Origin: Marinicauda salina
Lineage (GTDB): Bacteria > Pseudomonadota > Alphaproteobacteria > Caulobacterales > Maricaulaceae
Direction: 5' to 3'
NCBI RefSeq assembly: GCF_003122085.1
Contig: NZ_QEXV01000007.1
Coordinates: 62,001-126,000 of the forward strand
DNA length: 64,000 nucleotides
The translations under genes were made by a program, and so were the position numbers. The first letter of the stretch is position 1. Every line of letters starts with the position of its first letter. This document shows, piece after piece, positions 14,546 to 23,918 of this stretch. The notes under the pieces are model-generated. The model was not told the origin of the DNA, did not search any database, and saw only the letters and a program-made list of their open reading frames with translations.

Positions 14546-15486
14546 AACGCATCGGCCTCGTCGGCGCGCGCGGCCATGTCGGGCGCGAACTCATCCGGCT
14601 CCTGGCTGGTCGCGAGGACATGGGGCTGGCCTTCGCCTCGTCGCGCGCGATGGCCGGCGCCCCGGCCACCGCGCTCGCCCCCGAGGCCCCCGAAGGTCTC
14701 ACCATCGAGGCGCTCGGTCCCGAGGGCGTCGCCGGCAAGGACGTCGACGCCGTCGTGCTCGCCCTGCCCAACGGCGAGGCCGCGCCCTATGTCGCCGCGA
14801 TCGAGGCGGCCCGCCCCGGCGCCGTCATCGTCGACCTGTCCGCCGACTATCGCTTCGACGACGCCTGGGCCTACGGTCTGCCGGAACTCCAGGGGCGCGA
14901 GCGTTTGCGCGGCGCGACGCGCATCGCCAATCCGGGCTGCTACGCCACGGCGGGTCAGTTCTGCGTCGCGCCGGTGCGCGATCGGTTGGCGGGACCGGCC
15001 CATCTCTTCGGCGTGTCGGGCTATTCCGGCGCGGGGACCAGTCCGAGCCGGCGCAACGATCCCGTCGCGCTCGCCGACAACCTCATGCCCTACGGGCTGA
15101 CCGGGCATCTCCACGAGCGCGAGATGAGCCGTCACCTCGGCGGCGAGGTGCGCTTCTCGCCTCACGTCGCGGCCTTCTTCCGCGGGCTGATCGTCACCGC
15201 CCAGCTCGAATTCGCCGATCCGCTCGACGAGGCGACCCTGCGCAATGCGTATGTCCGGGGGTTCGCCGACGAACCGCTGATCGAGATCGTCGAGGATCGG
15301 GTTCCCGAGATCACCGACGGGGCGAACCAGAACGGCGCGGCGGTCGGCGGGTTCGCGCTCGGCGAGGACGGCCGCCGCGCCGTGATGGTCTGCGCGCTCG
15401 ACAATCTGCTCAAGGGCGCGGCGGTCCAGGCGATCCAGAACCTGGCGCTTGCGCTCGAGCTCGACGAGTTCGACGGGCTCGTCTGA
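14542..15486 (+). CDS. argC: N-acetyl-gamma-glutamyl-phosphate reductase
   Basis: A 314-residue NADPH-dependent reductase that converts N-acetylglutamyl phosphate to the semialdehyde. It has a Rossmann start GLVGARGHVGREL, the catalytic Cys133 in IANPGCYATA, and a GYSGAGTSPS block. Length is typical of the shorter class found in alphaproteobacteria and Xanthomonas. It is the third and last gene of the argF'-argB-argC operon; argD, argE/J, argG and argH are not in the window. Confidence 0.95.
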   Translation: MKRIGLVGARGHVGRELIRLLAGREDMGLAFASSRAMAGAPATALAPEAPEGLTIEALGPEGVAGKDVDAVVLALPNGEAAPYVAAIEAARPGAVIVDLSADYRFDDAWAYGLPELQGRERLRGATRIANPGCYATAGQFCVAPVRDRLAGPAHLFGVSGYSGAGTSPSRRNDPVALADNLMPYGLTGHLHEREMSRHLGGEVRFSPHVAAFFRGLIVTAQLEFADPLDEATLRNAYVRGFADEPLIEIVEDRVPEITDGANQNGAAVGGFALGEDGRRAVMVCALDNLLKGAAVQAIQNLALALELDEFDGLV

Positions 15487-15565
15487 CGCAGTCGTGAAGC
15501 GTTGGGGCCTTGGCGCCCCGCCCTCGCGGACCAGATACTGAGGCAAGCCCACAGGAGCCGATCCC

Positions 15566-16207
15566 ATGCGCGCGCTCGCCCTACTCCTCGTCCCGTTCGC
15601 CCTGACCGCGGCCGCCTGCGGCCAGGAGGCCCGACCGGCCGGCGATCCGACCGCCGCCGACCTGCCCGAGGGCGCGGCCCAGGCGATTTTCGCGTCGGGC
15701 TGCTTCTGGTGCACCGAGGCGGACTTCGAAAAGCTCGACGGCGTCGTCGAGGCGGTGTCGGGCTATACCGGCGGGCATGTCGACAATCCGACCTATCGCC
15801 AGGTCACCGGCGGCGGCACGGGTCATCACGAGGCGGTGCGGGTGATCTACGATCCCGATGCGGTCGGCTACGCCGCGCTGCTCGACCATTACTGGCGCAA
15901 TGTCGATCCGTTCGACGGGGGCGGCCAGTTCTGCGACCGCGGCCCGTCCTACGCCCCGGCCATCTTCACGCTGGACGAAGACCAGGCCGACGCCGCCCGC
16001 GCCTCGCGGGATCGCGTCTCGGCGCGCTTCGATCGCGAAATCGCCGTCGACATCGAGCCGGCGGGCGATTTCTGGCCGGCCGAGGACTATCACCAGGACT
16101 ACGCCGAGAAGAACCCGCTGCGCTACAGCCGCTACCGGCTCGGCTGCCGGCGCGACCAGCGCCTGCGCGAGATCTGGGGTGACGAGGCGCTCGGCGCCAA
16201 CGGCTAG
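15566..16207 (+). CDS. msrA: Peptide-methionine (S)-S-oxide reductase, lipoprotein form
   Basis: A 213-residue MsrA with an N-terminal lipoprotein signal (lipobox TAAAC, Cys18) and the catalytic motif GCFWC at 45-49 (nucleophile Cys46), then SGYTGGHVDNPTY and GGGTGHHEAVRV. It repairs oxidised methionine in envelope proteins; the signal places it in the periplasm, unlike the usual cytosolic MsrA. A Cys-containing C-terminal tail (RLGCRRDQR) may supply the resolving cysteine. No MsrB lies nearby. It converges on the next gene with overlapping stop codons at 16204-16207. Confidence 0.93.
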   Translation: MRALALLLVPFALTAAACGQEARPAGDPTAADLPEGAAQAIFASGCFWCTEADFEKLDGVVEAVSGYTGGHVDNPTYRQVTGGGTGHHEAVRVIYDPDAVGYAALLDHYWRNVDPFDGGGQFCDRGPSYAPAIFTLDEDQADAARASRDRVSARFDREIAVDIEPAGDFWPAEDYHQDYAEKNPLRYSRYRLGCRRDQRLREIWGDEALGANG

Positions 16208-17757
16208 TCGCCGGCGCGGATCTCCGCGACCCAGGCCTCGTACGCGTCCGTGCGCGGGACGGGGGCGTAGCCCTCGGCGCGGAACAGGCGATAGACGCGC
16301 TCGCGCTCGCCGCCGAGCGGGATCACGATCTCGCCGGCCGGTTCGAATTCACGAAAATCGCGGCCGATGAGCGGGATCTCGCGGGGGCGCTCCGAGGCCA
16401 CGAGCACCGGCTCGTCATAGCCCGCCGGCAGGGGCCAGACCTGCTCGGCGTGCGAGGCCGGCGCCGCGTAGCGCCGCCACATGTAGAGATCGGCCTCGAT
16501 CCCGGTCCCGTAGCGCTGCATCTGGTGGAAATCGTTGCGGTTGTCGAAGACCACCGCTTCGACGTCGGCGGCCGCCGACGCGCGCGCAAGCGCCTCGGCG
16601 GTCTCCTCCCAGCCGCGCACGCGCTTGAACGCGTTGGCGAGCCCGATGGACTCCGACAGCGGCGTCGAGGCGGCGGCCGCCACGAAGGTCAGGCCCAGCG
16701 CCGTGTGGAAGCCGATCGAGGCGAACATCACGCCCCGCCGCCAGCGCGGCCCGTCGAGCAGGAAGGCCATGACCAGCACGAGCCCCGCCCCGTAGGCCGA
16801 GGCCGCCCAGTTGGCGTGGGCGCGGCTGATGAAGGCCTGGACGGCGACGATGGCGAGCGCCGGCGCGGAATAGAGCGCGAGCATCAGGCGGGGACGGGCC
16901 GCCTGGCCGGCCTCGCCGCGCGCGGCCGCGACCATCGCTGCGACCAGGACGGGAAAGAAGAGCGGGCCGAAGACGGCGAGCTGGTCGCCGACGAACTGGC
17001 CGAGCTCGTCGAAATTGAACAGCTGCGCGCCCCAGTTCGCGTTCGCCGCGGTGTGGGAGACGGTCGCGAAGTCGTGGCTGGCGTTCCAGATCACGTTGGG
17101 CGCGACGATCGCGCCGAACACGGCCGCCGCGGTCAGGCCGCGCAGTGACAGAAGGGCCCGGCGCGCCGGCGCGTCGACGACGAGCGCCAGGCCGGTCCCC
17201 AGCAGGAAATAGATGATCGCGTATTTCGACAGGAAGCCGAGGCCGGCGGCGACGCCGAGCGCCGCGCCCCAGCCGAGACCGCCGCCCTCGCGCAGGCGGA
17301 CGAGCGCGTAGAGCCCCGCGCTCCAGAACACCATCAGCACCGCGTCGGTGGAGATGACCGAGGCCGACAGCCAGACCGCCGGCAGGGTCGCCCAGCCGAT
17401 CGCCGTCCACATCCCTGCGCGCGGGCCGAACAGCCGCGCCGCCGTCAGCCCCAGGAACGCCGCCGTGGCGGTGTGCAGGAAGGGCGCGGCCAGCCGCACC
17501 GCCCAGTCCGCGTTTCCGAACACGCCCGTCGTGGCGGCGATGATCCACGCGATCATGGGCGGCTTGGAGAAATAGCCCCAATCGAGATCGCGCGACCAGA
17601 TCCAGTACTGGGTCTCGTCAGCGTAGAGGCTGTTGGGATCGATCGAGATTGCGACGAGGCGCAATGCCAGAAGGCCGGCGAGCACGACGCCCGCGGCGAG
17701 GAGGCGGGGCTGCGGCGCGTCGAGCCGCGTTCCGGCGGATGGGGCGACGGTGGTCAT
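16204..17757 (-). CDS. GT39/ArnT-type membrane glycosyltransferase
   Basis: A 517-residue protein with about 10-12 transmembrane helices and the PMT_2/GT39-like first loop SLYADETQYWIWSRDLDWGYFSKPP, containing the acidic DE pair that acts as catalytic base or metal site in this fold. Such enzymes transfer sugars from a polyprenyl-phosphate donor to lipid, protein or lipid A outside the inner membrane. The soluble C-terminal part (from about residue 370) carries no recognised domain. Single gene, divergently placed from the TonB receptor unit. The acceptor is not deducible. Confidence 0.85.
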   Translation of the reverse strand: MTTVAPSAGTRLDAPQPRLLAAGVVLAGLLALRLVAISIDPNSLYADETQYWIWSRDLDWGYFSKPPMIAWIIAATTGVFGNADWAVRLAAPFLHTATAAFLGLTAARLFGPRAGMWTAIGWATLPAVWLSASVISTDAVLMVFWSAGLYALVRLREGGGLGWGAALGVAAGLGFLSKYAIIYFLLGTGLALVVDAPARRALLSLRGLTAAAVFGAIVAPNVIWNASHDFATVSHTAANANWGAQLFNFDELGQFVGDQLAVFGPLFFPVLVAAMVAAARGEAGQAARPRLMLALYSAPALAIVAVQAFISRAHANWAASAYGAGLVLVMAFLLDGPRWRRGVMFASIGFHTALGLTFVAAAASTPLSESIGLANAFKRVRGWEETAEALARASAAADVEAVVFDNRNDFHQMQRYGTGIEADLYMWRRYAAPASHAEQVWPLPAGYDEPVLVASERPREIPLIGRDFREFEPAGEIVIPLGGERERVYRLFRAEGYAPVPRTDAYEAWVAEIRAGD

Positions 17758-18116
17758 CGCGGCTTCATCCCTTCCCGCGGCGGCGTTGTCAAAGGCGCCG
17801 CCGGCGAGAGGCGTTGCACCGCAGCCACGCTGGGCTGATTCCGGTCAGGCGGGTCCCGCCGCCGCCTCGGCCGGCGTCGGGCCGACGGCGTCGCGCCTTC
17901 CGGAGCGCGGATCGCGGAGTCTCAAGGACTTCGGCGGGTTCCTTCGACCGGCCGGCGCGCCTCCCGAACTCCGATTGCATATTCAATGCGATGGGGCGTC
18001 GCGAAACCTTCATTCCCGCGTCACGCAACCGCAAACGTCCGTTCCTAAGCGACCCCCTCGAAGCACCGGCGCCGGGCCGGTGTGGGTTTTGGGTTGAAAT
18101 CAGGGGAACCAGGAAA
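17758..18116. other. Gene-free leader/intergenic region before the Oar-like receptor
   Basis: 359 bp between divergent genes. No convincing ORF. The only clear structure is a hairpin CACCGG (18064-18069) / CCGGTG (18077-18082) about 35 bp before the receptor start, followed by a G/T-rich stretch and the ribosome-site region. It could be a leader hairpin that affects receptor mRNA. No -35/-10 pair stands out. Confidence 0.4.
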
Positions 18117-21100
18117 ATGGCCTTGTTCAGGAAGCTTTCCGGCGGCGTGTCCGCCGCAGCGCTCATCGCGCTGACCGCGCCGGTCGCTGGCGTTCACGCG
18201 CAGGAAGTCACCGGCGCCATCCGGGGCGCGGTCGTCGACGCCTCCGGCGCGCCGGTCGCCGACGCCACGGTCACGATCGTTCACAACCCGACGGGCGCGA
18301 CGAGCGTCAGCCGCTCGGGCGACACGGGCGCGGCGTTCGCCCGCAACCTCCGCGTCGGCGGCCCCTACACCATCACGGTGACCGCCGACGGCTACGCCCC
18401 AACCCGCGTCGAGGACGTCTACGTCACGCTGGGCGAGACCACCGACGTCACGCTGACGCTCCAGGCCGGCGCGGTCTCGAGTGAGGTGATCGTCGTGACC
18501 GGTTCAGCGGTGAACATCGCCGAGACGGCGATCGGCCCGACGGCGTCGTTCGGTCTCGAGACCTTGCAGGAGGCCCCGGCGATCAACCGCACGATCAACG
18601 ACATCGTGCGCATCGACCCGAGCCTCTATGTCGACGAGGCCTTCGTCGACGGCATCCAGTGCGCCGGCGCCAACCCGCGCTTCAACAGCCTGACCGTCGA
18701 CGGCGTCCGCCTCAACGACGCCTTTGGCCTGAACTCCAACGGCTTCCCGACCGAGCGCCAGCCCTTCTCCTACGACGCCATCGAGCAGGTGGCCGTCGAG
18801 CTGGCCCCGTTCGACGTGCAGTACGGCGGTTTCTCGGCCTGCAACATCAACGCGGTCACCAAGTCCGGCGGCAACGCGTTCCACGGCGGCGCGTTCGTCG
18901 ATTACACCAGCGACTCGCTGAGCGGCGACAGCCTCGAGGGCGACCCGGTCGACGTCGCCGAGTTCGACGAATACCGCTACGGCTTCAACGTCCAGGGCCC
19001 GATCATCGAGGACCGCCTGTTCTTCAGCGTCGCCTACGAGAAGCTCGAGGGCGCGAACACCTTCGACCGTGGTCCCGAGGGTTCGAACTCGGCGGTCGAG
19101 CTGCCCGGCTTCACCCAGGCCGATTTTGACGAGATCGCCCGCATCGCCCGCGACGTCTACAATTTCGACCCGGGCACGCTGCCGCGCAGCTTCGACAACG
19201 AGGACGAGAAGCTGCTGGTCCGCCTGGACTGGGAGATCAATGACCAGCACCGCGCGAACCTGATCTACAATTACAATGACGGGTTCAACATCAACCAGTC
19301 GGACGGCGACTCCGACGAGTTCGAATACTCCCAGCACCTCTACGAGCGCGGCGCCGAGCTGAATTCCGTCGTCGGCTCGCTGTTCTCAGACTGGACGGAG
19401 AACTTCTCCACCGAGGTCCGCGTCGGCTATCTCGAGCTCGACAACCGCCAGATCTCCAACGCCGAGGGTCTGGGCTTCGCCGAGGTCCAGGTCGAGGTGA
19501 ACGACAACACCATCTATCTCGGTCAGGACGACAGCCGCCAGGCCAACGACCTGAACTACGAGACGATGACGCTGCTCCTGCGCGGCTATTACGACTGGAA
19601 CGCGCACAGCTTCACGTTCGGCTACGAGCGCGAAGACCTCGACGTGTTCAACCTCTTCGTCCAGCACACCGAGGGCCAGATCGAGTTCGACAGCATCGCC
19701 GACTTCGAGGCGGGCGTGTTCTCGGCCTTCGATTACGCCAACTCGCCCACCGGCGATCTCAACGACGCCGCGGCCGAGTGGGGCTACGCCGTCAACACGG
19801 TCTACGCCCAGGACGAGTGGACGCTGCCGAACGGCCTGACGCTCACCGGCGGCCTGCGCTACGACTGGTACACCAGCGACGACACGCCGGCCGAGAACCC
19901 GGACTTCGTCGCCGACTACGGCTTCACCAACGCCCAGAACCTCGACGGCGAGGGCCTGCTGCAGCCGCGCTTCGGCTTCCAGTACGACTACTCCGACACG
20001 CTGACCTTCCGCGGCGGCGTCGGCCTGTACTCCGGCGGCAACCCGAACGTCTGGCTGTCGAACAACTACTCGGCGACGAACGTGACCCAGTTCACCGTCG
20101 ACGAGGACGTGCTGCCGTCGAACAATCTCAATGACCTGGCCTACACGATGAACGACGGTCCGGGCGGCCCGGGCTACGGCATTCCCGTCGAGATGGCCGA
20201 CGCCGTCGCCAACCGTCAGGGCAGCAATTTCGAGATCAACTACCTCGATCCGAACTTCGAGATCCCGTCGGAGTGGAAGGTCTCGCTGGGCGCGACCTGG
20301 CTTTACGACGCGCCGCTTCCGGGCGTTCTCGGCGGCGAGTACCTGTTCAACGCCGACCTGCTCTACTCCCGCGACCAGGACGCCGCCGTCATCCGCCGCG
20401 GCGATCTCGAGCAGATCGGGACGGGCCCGGCCGGCCTGCCCATCTTCGACAGCGTCCGCCTGCCGTCCTTCGTGCTGACGAACGCCGACTCGGAGGCCGA
20501 GGACTGGAATGTCGGCTTCACCGTCCAGAAGGAGTACGACTTCGGCCTCGACTGGACGCTCGGCTACGCCTACTCGGACGCCGAGGACGTCCAGCCGATG
20601 ACCAGCTCGGTCGCGTTCTCGAACTACAACAATCGCGCGTACGTGAACCCGCAGATCGATGAAGTCGCGACCTCGAACTACAACATCGAGAACCGCTTCA
20701 CCCTGCTGGTGAACTACGAAAACGAGTTCGTCCGCGATTACGCGACGCGGTTGAGCCTGTTCGCGTTGGCCTCGGAGGGGCGGCCGTACAGCTACACGTT
20801 CGGCTCCAACTCGCTGCTCGGCTTCAATCCGTTCCAGGGCTCGGACAGCTCGCTGCTCTACGTGCCGGACGGGGCGAACGACCCGAACGTCGTCTTCGAC
20901 CCGGGCTTCGACCAGGATGCGTTCTTCGCCTTCCTGAGCCGCGAAGGCCTGAACGGCTACGCCGGCGGCTATGTCGACCGCAACGACTTCAACTCCGGCT
21001 GGTGGACCAAGGCCGACCTGCGCATCGAGCAGGAGCTGCCGGGCCTGCGTCCGAGCGATCGCAGCGCCGCGTTCATCGTGATCGACAACGTCACCAACCT

Positions 21101-21290
21101 GATCAACGACGAGTGGGGCGTGATGCGCGAGGCGAGCTTCCCGCGCCTGGTCGATGTCGTCGACGCCAGCCTGATCAATGGCGGCTCGCAGATCCTCTTC
21201 GAGGACTTCAACGCGAACCGGATCGCCGAGCCGCGCGTCGGGTCTCCGTCGCTGTGGTCGGTCCGCATCGGCCTGCGCTACGAGTTCTAG
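18117..21290 (+). CDS. Oar-like TonB-dependent receptor with carboxypeptidase-regulatory-like domain
   Basis: A 1057-residue outer-membrane protein. It has a signal peptide ending GVHAQ (about residue 29), a carboxypeptidase-regulatory-like beta-sandwich (about 30-115; GAIRGAVVDASGAPVADATVTI) and a plug in which the usual RG-P-x-G motif is replaced by SLTVDGVRLNDAFGLNSNG and PFDVQYGGFSACNINAVTKSGGN. A long barrel ends VRIGLRYEF. This architecture matches Oar of Myxococcus and its many alphaproteobacterial relatives, thought to take up or export proteins and large peptides. The start at 18117 gives a clean signal peptide. It has its own strong terminator. Confidence 0.95.
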   Translation: MALFRKLSGGVSAAALIALTAPVAGVHAQEVTGAIRGAVVDASGAPVADATVTIVHNPTGATSVSRSGDTGAAFARNLRVGGPYTITVTADGYAPTRVEDVYVTLGETTDVTLTLQAGAVSSEVIVVTGSAVNIAETAIGPTASFGLETLQEAPAINRTINDIVRIDPSLYVDEAFVDGIQCAGANPRFNSLTVDGVRLNDAFGLNSNGFPTERQPFSYDAIEQVAVELAPFDVQYGGFSACNINAVTKSGGNAFHGGAFVDYTSDSLSGDSLEGDPVDVAEFDEYRYGFNVQGPIIEDRLFFSVAYEKLEGANTFDRGPEGSNSAVELPGFTQADFDEIARIARDVYNFDPGTLPRSFDNEDEKLLVRLDWEINDQHRANLIYNYNDGFNINQSDGDSDEFEYSQHLYERGAELNSVVGSLFSDWTENFSTEVRVGYLELDNRQISNAEGLGFAEVQVEVNDNTIYLGQDDSRQANDLNYETMTLLLRGYYDWNAHSFTFGYEREDLDVFNLFVQHTEGQIEFDSIADFEAGVFSAFDYANSPTGDLNDAAAEWGYAVNTVYAQDEWTLPNGLTLTGGLRYDWYTSDDTPAENPDFVADYGFTNAQNLDGEGLLQPRFGFQYDYSDTLTFRGGVGLYSGGNPNVWLSNNYSATNVTQFTVDEDVLPSNNLNDLAYTMNDGPGGPGYGIPVEMADAVANRQGSNFEINYLDPNFEIPSEWKVSLGATWLYDAPLPGVLGGEYLFNADLLYSRDQDAAVIRRGDLEQIGTGPAGLPIFDSVRLPSFVLTNADSEAEDWNVGFTVQKEYDFGLDWTLGYAYSDAEDVQPMTSSVAFSNYNNRAYVNPQIDEVATSNYNIENRFTLLVNYENEFVRDYATRLSLFALASEGRPYSYTFGSNSLLGFNPFQGSDSSLLYVPDGANDPNVVFDPGFDQDAFFAFLSREGLNGYAGGYVDRNDFNSGWWTKADLRIEQELPGLRPSDRSAAFIVIDNVTNLINDEWGVMREASFPRLVDVVDASLINGGSQILFEDFNANRIAEPRVGSPSLWSVRIGLRYEF

Positions 21291-21325
21291 GAACTCCGCG
21301 CAGTCCGCACGGACCGAGACGGATC

Positions 21326-21356
21326 GGGGCGGCTTTCGGGCCGCCCCTTTCTTTTT
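21326..21356 (+). terminator. Rho-independent terminator after the Oar-like receptor
   Basis: Perfect 8-bp stem GGGGCGGC / GCCGCCCC (21326-21333 and 21340-21347) with a 6-nt loop, followed by TTTCTTTTT. Confidence 0.9.
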
Positions 21357-21453
21357 CCGGCTGGCGGAGGCGGCGGCTTCGTCAAACTGTCAAAGCCCGC
21401 GGCTAGACAGATCCCCGCCGCGTTCCAGTCCTGCGATCGAGGGGGATCCGCAC

Positions 21454-23052
21454 ATGGGCAAGCTTGCGAGCCGGGCGCTGACGCGCCGCTTTCTGCTGAG
21501 AAGCGCCGCCGCCGGGGCGACGGCGTCGCTCGCCGCCGCCTGCAAGCTGCCGGGGCTGGAGCGCGGCGCCGCTTTCCGCAACGATCCCTTCACGCTGGGC
21601 GTGGCCTCGGGCGATCCGACCCCGGAAGGCTTCGTGCTGTGGACGCGGCTCGCGCCCAATCCGCTCGATCCCGACGGCGGGATGGCGCCCGAGCCGCTCG
21701 AGGTCGCCTGGGAGATCGCCGCCGACGAGGGCTTCTCGCGCATCGTGCGCGCCGGCGTCGAGCGCGCGCTGCCCGGCCGCGGCCACGCCGTGCACGCCGA
21801 GATCCACGGCCTGCCCGCCGGCCGGGCCTTCTTCTACCGCTTCCACGCCGGCGGGGCGACGAGCCCGGTCGGGCGCGCGACGACGGCTGCGCCCTGGGGC
21901 GCGGCGCTCGATCGTTTCCGCATCGCCTGGTGTTCCTGCGCCCATTACGAGCAGGGCTTCTTTCACGCCTATCGCGACATGGCCGCCGAGGCGCCCGACC
22001 TGATCGTGCACACCGGCGACTACATCTACGAATCGAGCTGGGGGCCGCAGGTGCGCCGCCACGCCGTCCCGGAGCCCTACACGCTCGCCGACTACCGCAT
22101 GCAGCACGCGCTCTACCGGCTCGACCCGGACCTGCAGGCCGCCGCCGCGGCCGCGCCGTGGCTCGCGACCTGGGACGATCACGAGGTCGACAACGACTAC
22201 GCCGGCGACGTCGCCGAGGAGGCCGAGGTGAGTCGCGAGGCCTTCCGCGCCCGCCGTCTCGCCGCCTATCAGGCGTATTGGGAGAACATGCCGCTGCGCC
22301 GCCGCTCGATCCTCGAGCGCACGCACGAGACCATGCGCATCTGGGGCCAGCACGTCTTCGGCGGCATGGCCGAGATCAACATGACCGACGGCCGCCAGTT
22401 CCGCACGCCCATGGCGTGTCCGACCGAGGACGATCGCGGCGGGGCCCTCATCGATCGCGACTGCCCCGAGCGCCTCGATCCCGAGCGCACCTATCTCGGC
22501 GCCGACCAGGAGCGCTGGCTCAATTACGATTTCGGGCGCTCCGGCGCGCGCTGGAATCTCGTCGTCCAGCCGACCCTGTTCTCCAAGTTCCACGGGACCG
22601 ACCCCGAGACTGGCGAACCCAACGCCTGGTCGGACGGCTGGGACGGCTACCCGGCCGCGCGGCGGCGCATGCTCGACCTGATGGCCGAGCGCCAGGGGCG
22701 GGGCGCCAATCCGGTCCTGCTGGGCGGCGACACGCACTGCTACTGGGTGAGCGACGTCAGGCAGGACTATGACGACCCGGCTTCGCCGGCGATCGGCAGC
22801 GAGTTCGTGACGAGCTCGGTGACCTCCCACCACTTCAGCCACGACGCGTTTGCGGCCAATGTTCCGAACTTCCCGCACATCAAGCATTTCGACGCGCGCG
22901 AGCACGGCTACGGCCTGATGGACCTGTACGCGGATCGCGCCGAGGTCGCGCTGCGCACGGTCGGCGAGGTCAAGCGGCGCGACGGCTACGCGCCGCGCGA
23001 CCAGGCCCGCTTCGTCGTCGAGGCCGGCCGGCCCGGGCCGGTCCGGGCCTGA
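21454..23052 (+). CDS. phoD: PhoD-type alkaline phosphatase / phosphodiesterase, Tat-exported
   Basis: A 532-residue PhoD-family enzyme. It has a twin-arginine signal TRRFLLRSAAAGATA (about residues 10-25), a PhoD N-terminal domain (FTLGVASGDPTPEGFVLWTRLAP), then the metallophosphatase core with SCAHYEQGFFHAYRDM, HTGDYIYE, TWDDHEVDNDY and GGDTHCYW. Family members use calcium and iron to release phosphate from mono- and diesters outside the cytoplasm. The start at 21454 follows a GAGGGGG ribosome site. No clear Pho box was found upstream, unlike the porin and PstS genes further right. A terminator separates it from the Oar-like receptor. Confidence 0.93.
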   Translation: MGKLASRALTRRFLLRSAAAGATASLAAACKLPGLERGAAFRNDPFTLGVASGDPTPEGFVLWTRLAPNPLDPDGGMAPEPLEVAWEIAADEGFSRIVRAGVERALPGRGHAVHAEIHGLPAGRAFFYRFHAGGATSPVGRATTAAPWGAALDRFRIAWCSCAHYEQGFFHAYRDMAAEAPDLIVHTGDYIYESSWGPQVRRHAVPEPYTLADYRMQHALYRLDPDLQAAAAAAPWLATWDDHEVDNDYAGDVAEEAEVSREAFRARRLAAYQAYWENMPLRRRSILERTHETMRIWGQHVFGGMAEINMTDGRQFRTPMACPTEDDRGGALIDRDCPERLDPERTYLGADQERWLNYDFGRSGARWNLVVQPTLFSKFHGTDPETGEPNAWSDGWDGYPAARRRMLDLMAERQGRGANPVLLGGDTHCYWVSDVRQDYDDPASPAIGSEFVTSSVTSHHFSHDAFAANVPNFPHIKHFDAREHGYGLMDLYADRAEVALRTVGEVKRRDGYAPRDQARFVVEAGRPGPVRA

Positions 23053-23062
23053 GTCGCGCGCC

Positions 23063-23605
23063 TCAGGGCCGCCAGAGCGCTTCGTCCATCCACGGGGCGG
23101 GCGGCTCCAGCCTTCCCGAAACGCGGGGCGCGTCCGGGCTTGTGCGCAGCCCCTGCCACGCCTCGCGCCATTCCTCGGGCATCGGGTAGGGCGGCGCGAT
23201 CCCGGTTCCGGGTTCGAAGCCGTAGCGGCCGTAATAGCCCGGATCGCCCAGCACGCAGACCGCGTCGACGCCGGCGTCGGCCATGCGCTCGAGGCCGGTC
23301 TCGACGAGGGCGCGGCCGAGCCCCTGTCCCTGGGCCTCCGGCGCGACGGCGAGCGGCCCCAGCAGTCCGGCCGCGTTCGGCCGGCCGCCGACGCCGCAGA
23401 TCGAGACGCAGACATGGCCGATCACGCGGCCGTCCCGTTCGGCGACCAGCGAAACCACGGTCGGACCCTCCGCGGAGAGCGCCCTGACGAGCCCCAGCAG
23501 GTCCTCGTCGGGAAACGCCGCCGGATAGAGCGTTTCCAGCCCCGCCATGTCGTCGGGCCGGGCCGGTCTGATCGCGATGTCCGCCGTCATGGGCCTCTCC
23601 CGCAT
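23063..23605 (-). CDS. GNAT family N-acetyltransferase
   Basis: A 180-residue single-domain acetyltransferase. The acetyl-CoA loop is LGPLAVAPEAQGQGLGRALV (about residues 83-102), and GDPGYYGRYGFEPG is typical of the YhbS-like subgroup. The start at 23605 was chosen over 23590 because AGGAGG lies 8 nt upstream of it. It converges on phoD with 10 bp between stops. The substrate is unknown. Confidence 0.85.
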   Translation of the reverse strand: MRERPMTADIAIRPARPDDMAGLETLYPAAFPDEDLLGLVRALSAEGPTVVSLVAERDGRVIGHVCVSICGVGGRPNAAGLLGPLAVAPEAQGQGLGRALVETGLERMADAGVDAVCVLGDPGYYGRYGFEPGTGIAPPYPMPEEWREAWQGLRTSPDAPRVSGRLEPPAPWMDEALWRP

Positions 23606-23918
23606 TGTTGGACCCTCCTGATGTTCGCCATGCCGATATCGGGTCAAGCTTATGTGCGGGGTTCCCGCGCAGGCGAGGATCCCGGAAACGGTGGCGGGCG
23701 TCTGATTGCGTTTCCTGGCGGATGACCCCCTCACCCCGACCCTCTCCCCCCTTGAGGGAGAGAGGGAGCGGAGCCTGGCGTCTGCATTGAAGAAAATTGC
23801 TCCACGCCGGCGACCCTTCTCCCCTCATGGAGGGGAGAAGTGAGATGAGGGGAGAAGGCGCGGACCGCGGCGTCGCCCGCTACCCCTTTCGGCCCGAGGC
23901 ATGCTAGAGCGCCGCGCC
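23606..23918. repeat. Intergenic palindromic repeat cluster, family A
   Basis: A 313-bp gene-free region. It holds two related C/T- and G/A-rich palindromic units: 23727-23772 (core CTCTCCCCCCTTGAGGGAGAGAGG) and 23814-23851 (core TTCTCCCCTCATGGAGGGGAGAAG). The same kind of unit returns at 33208-33350. They look like REP-type elements and could fold in RNA as transcription ends. The rest shows nothing recognisable. Confidence 0.7.

Noticed and set aside
21376-21404. Pho box upstream of phoD (CTGTCAA at 21387)
   Set aside because: Only one good half-site; the neighbouring direct repeat is 8 bp away, not the 11 bp needed for PhoB.
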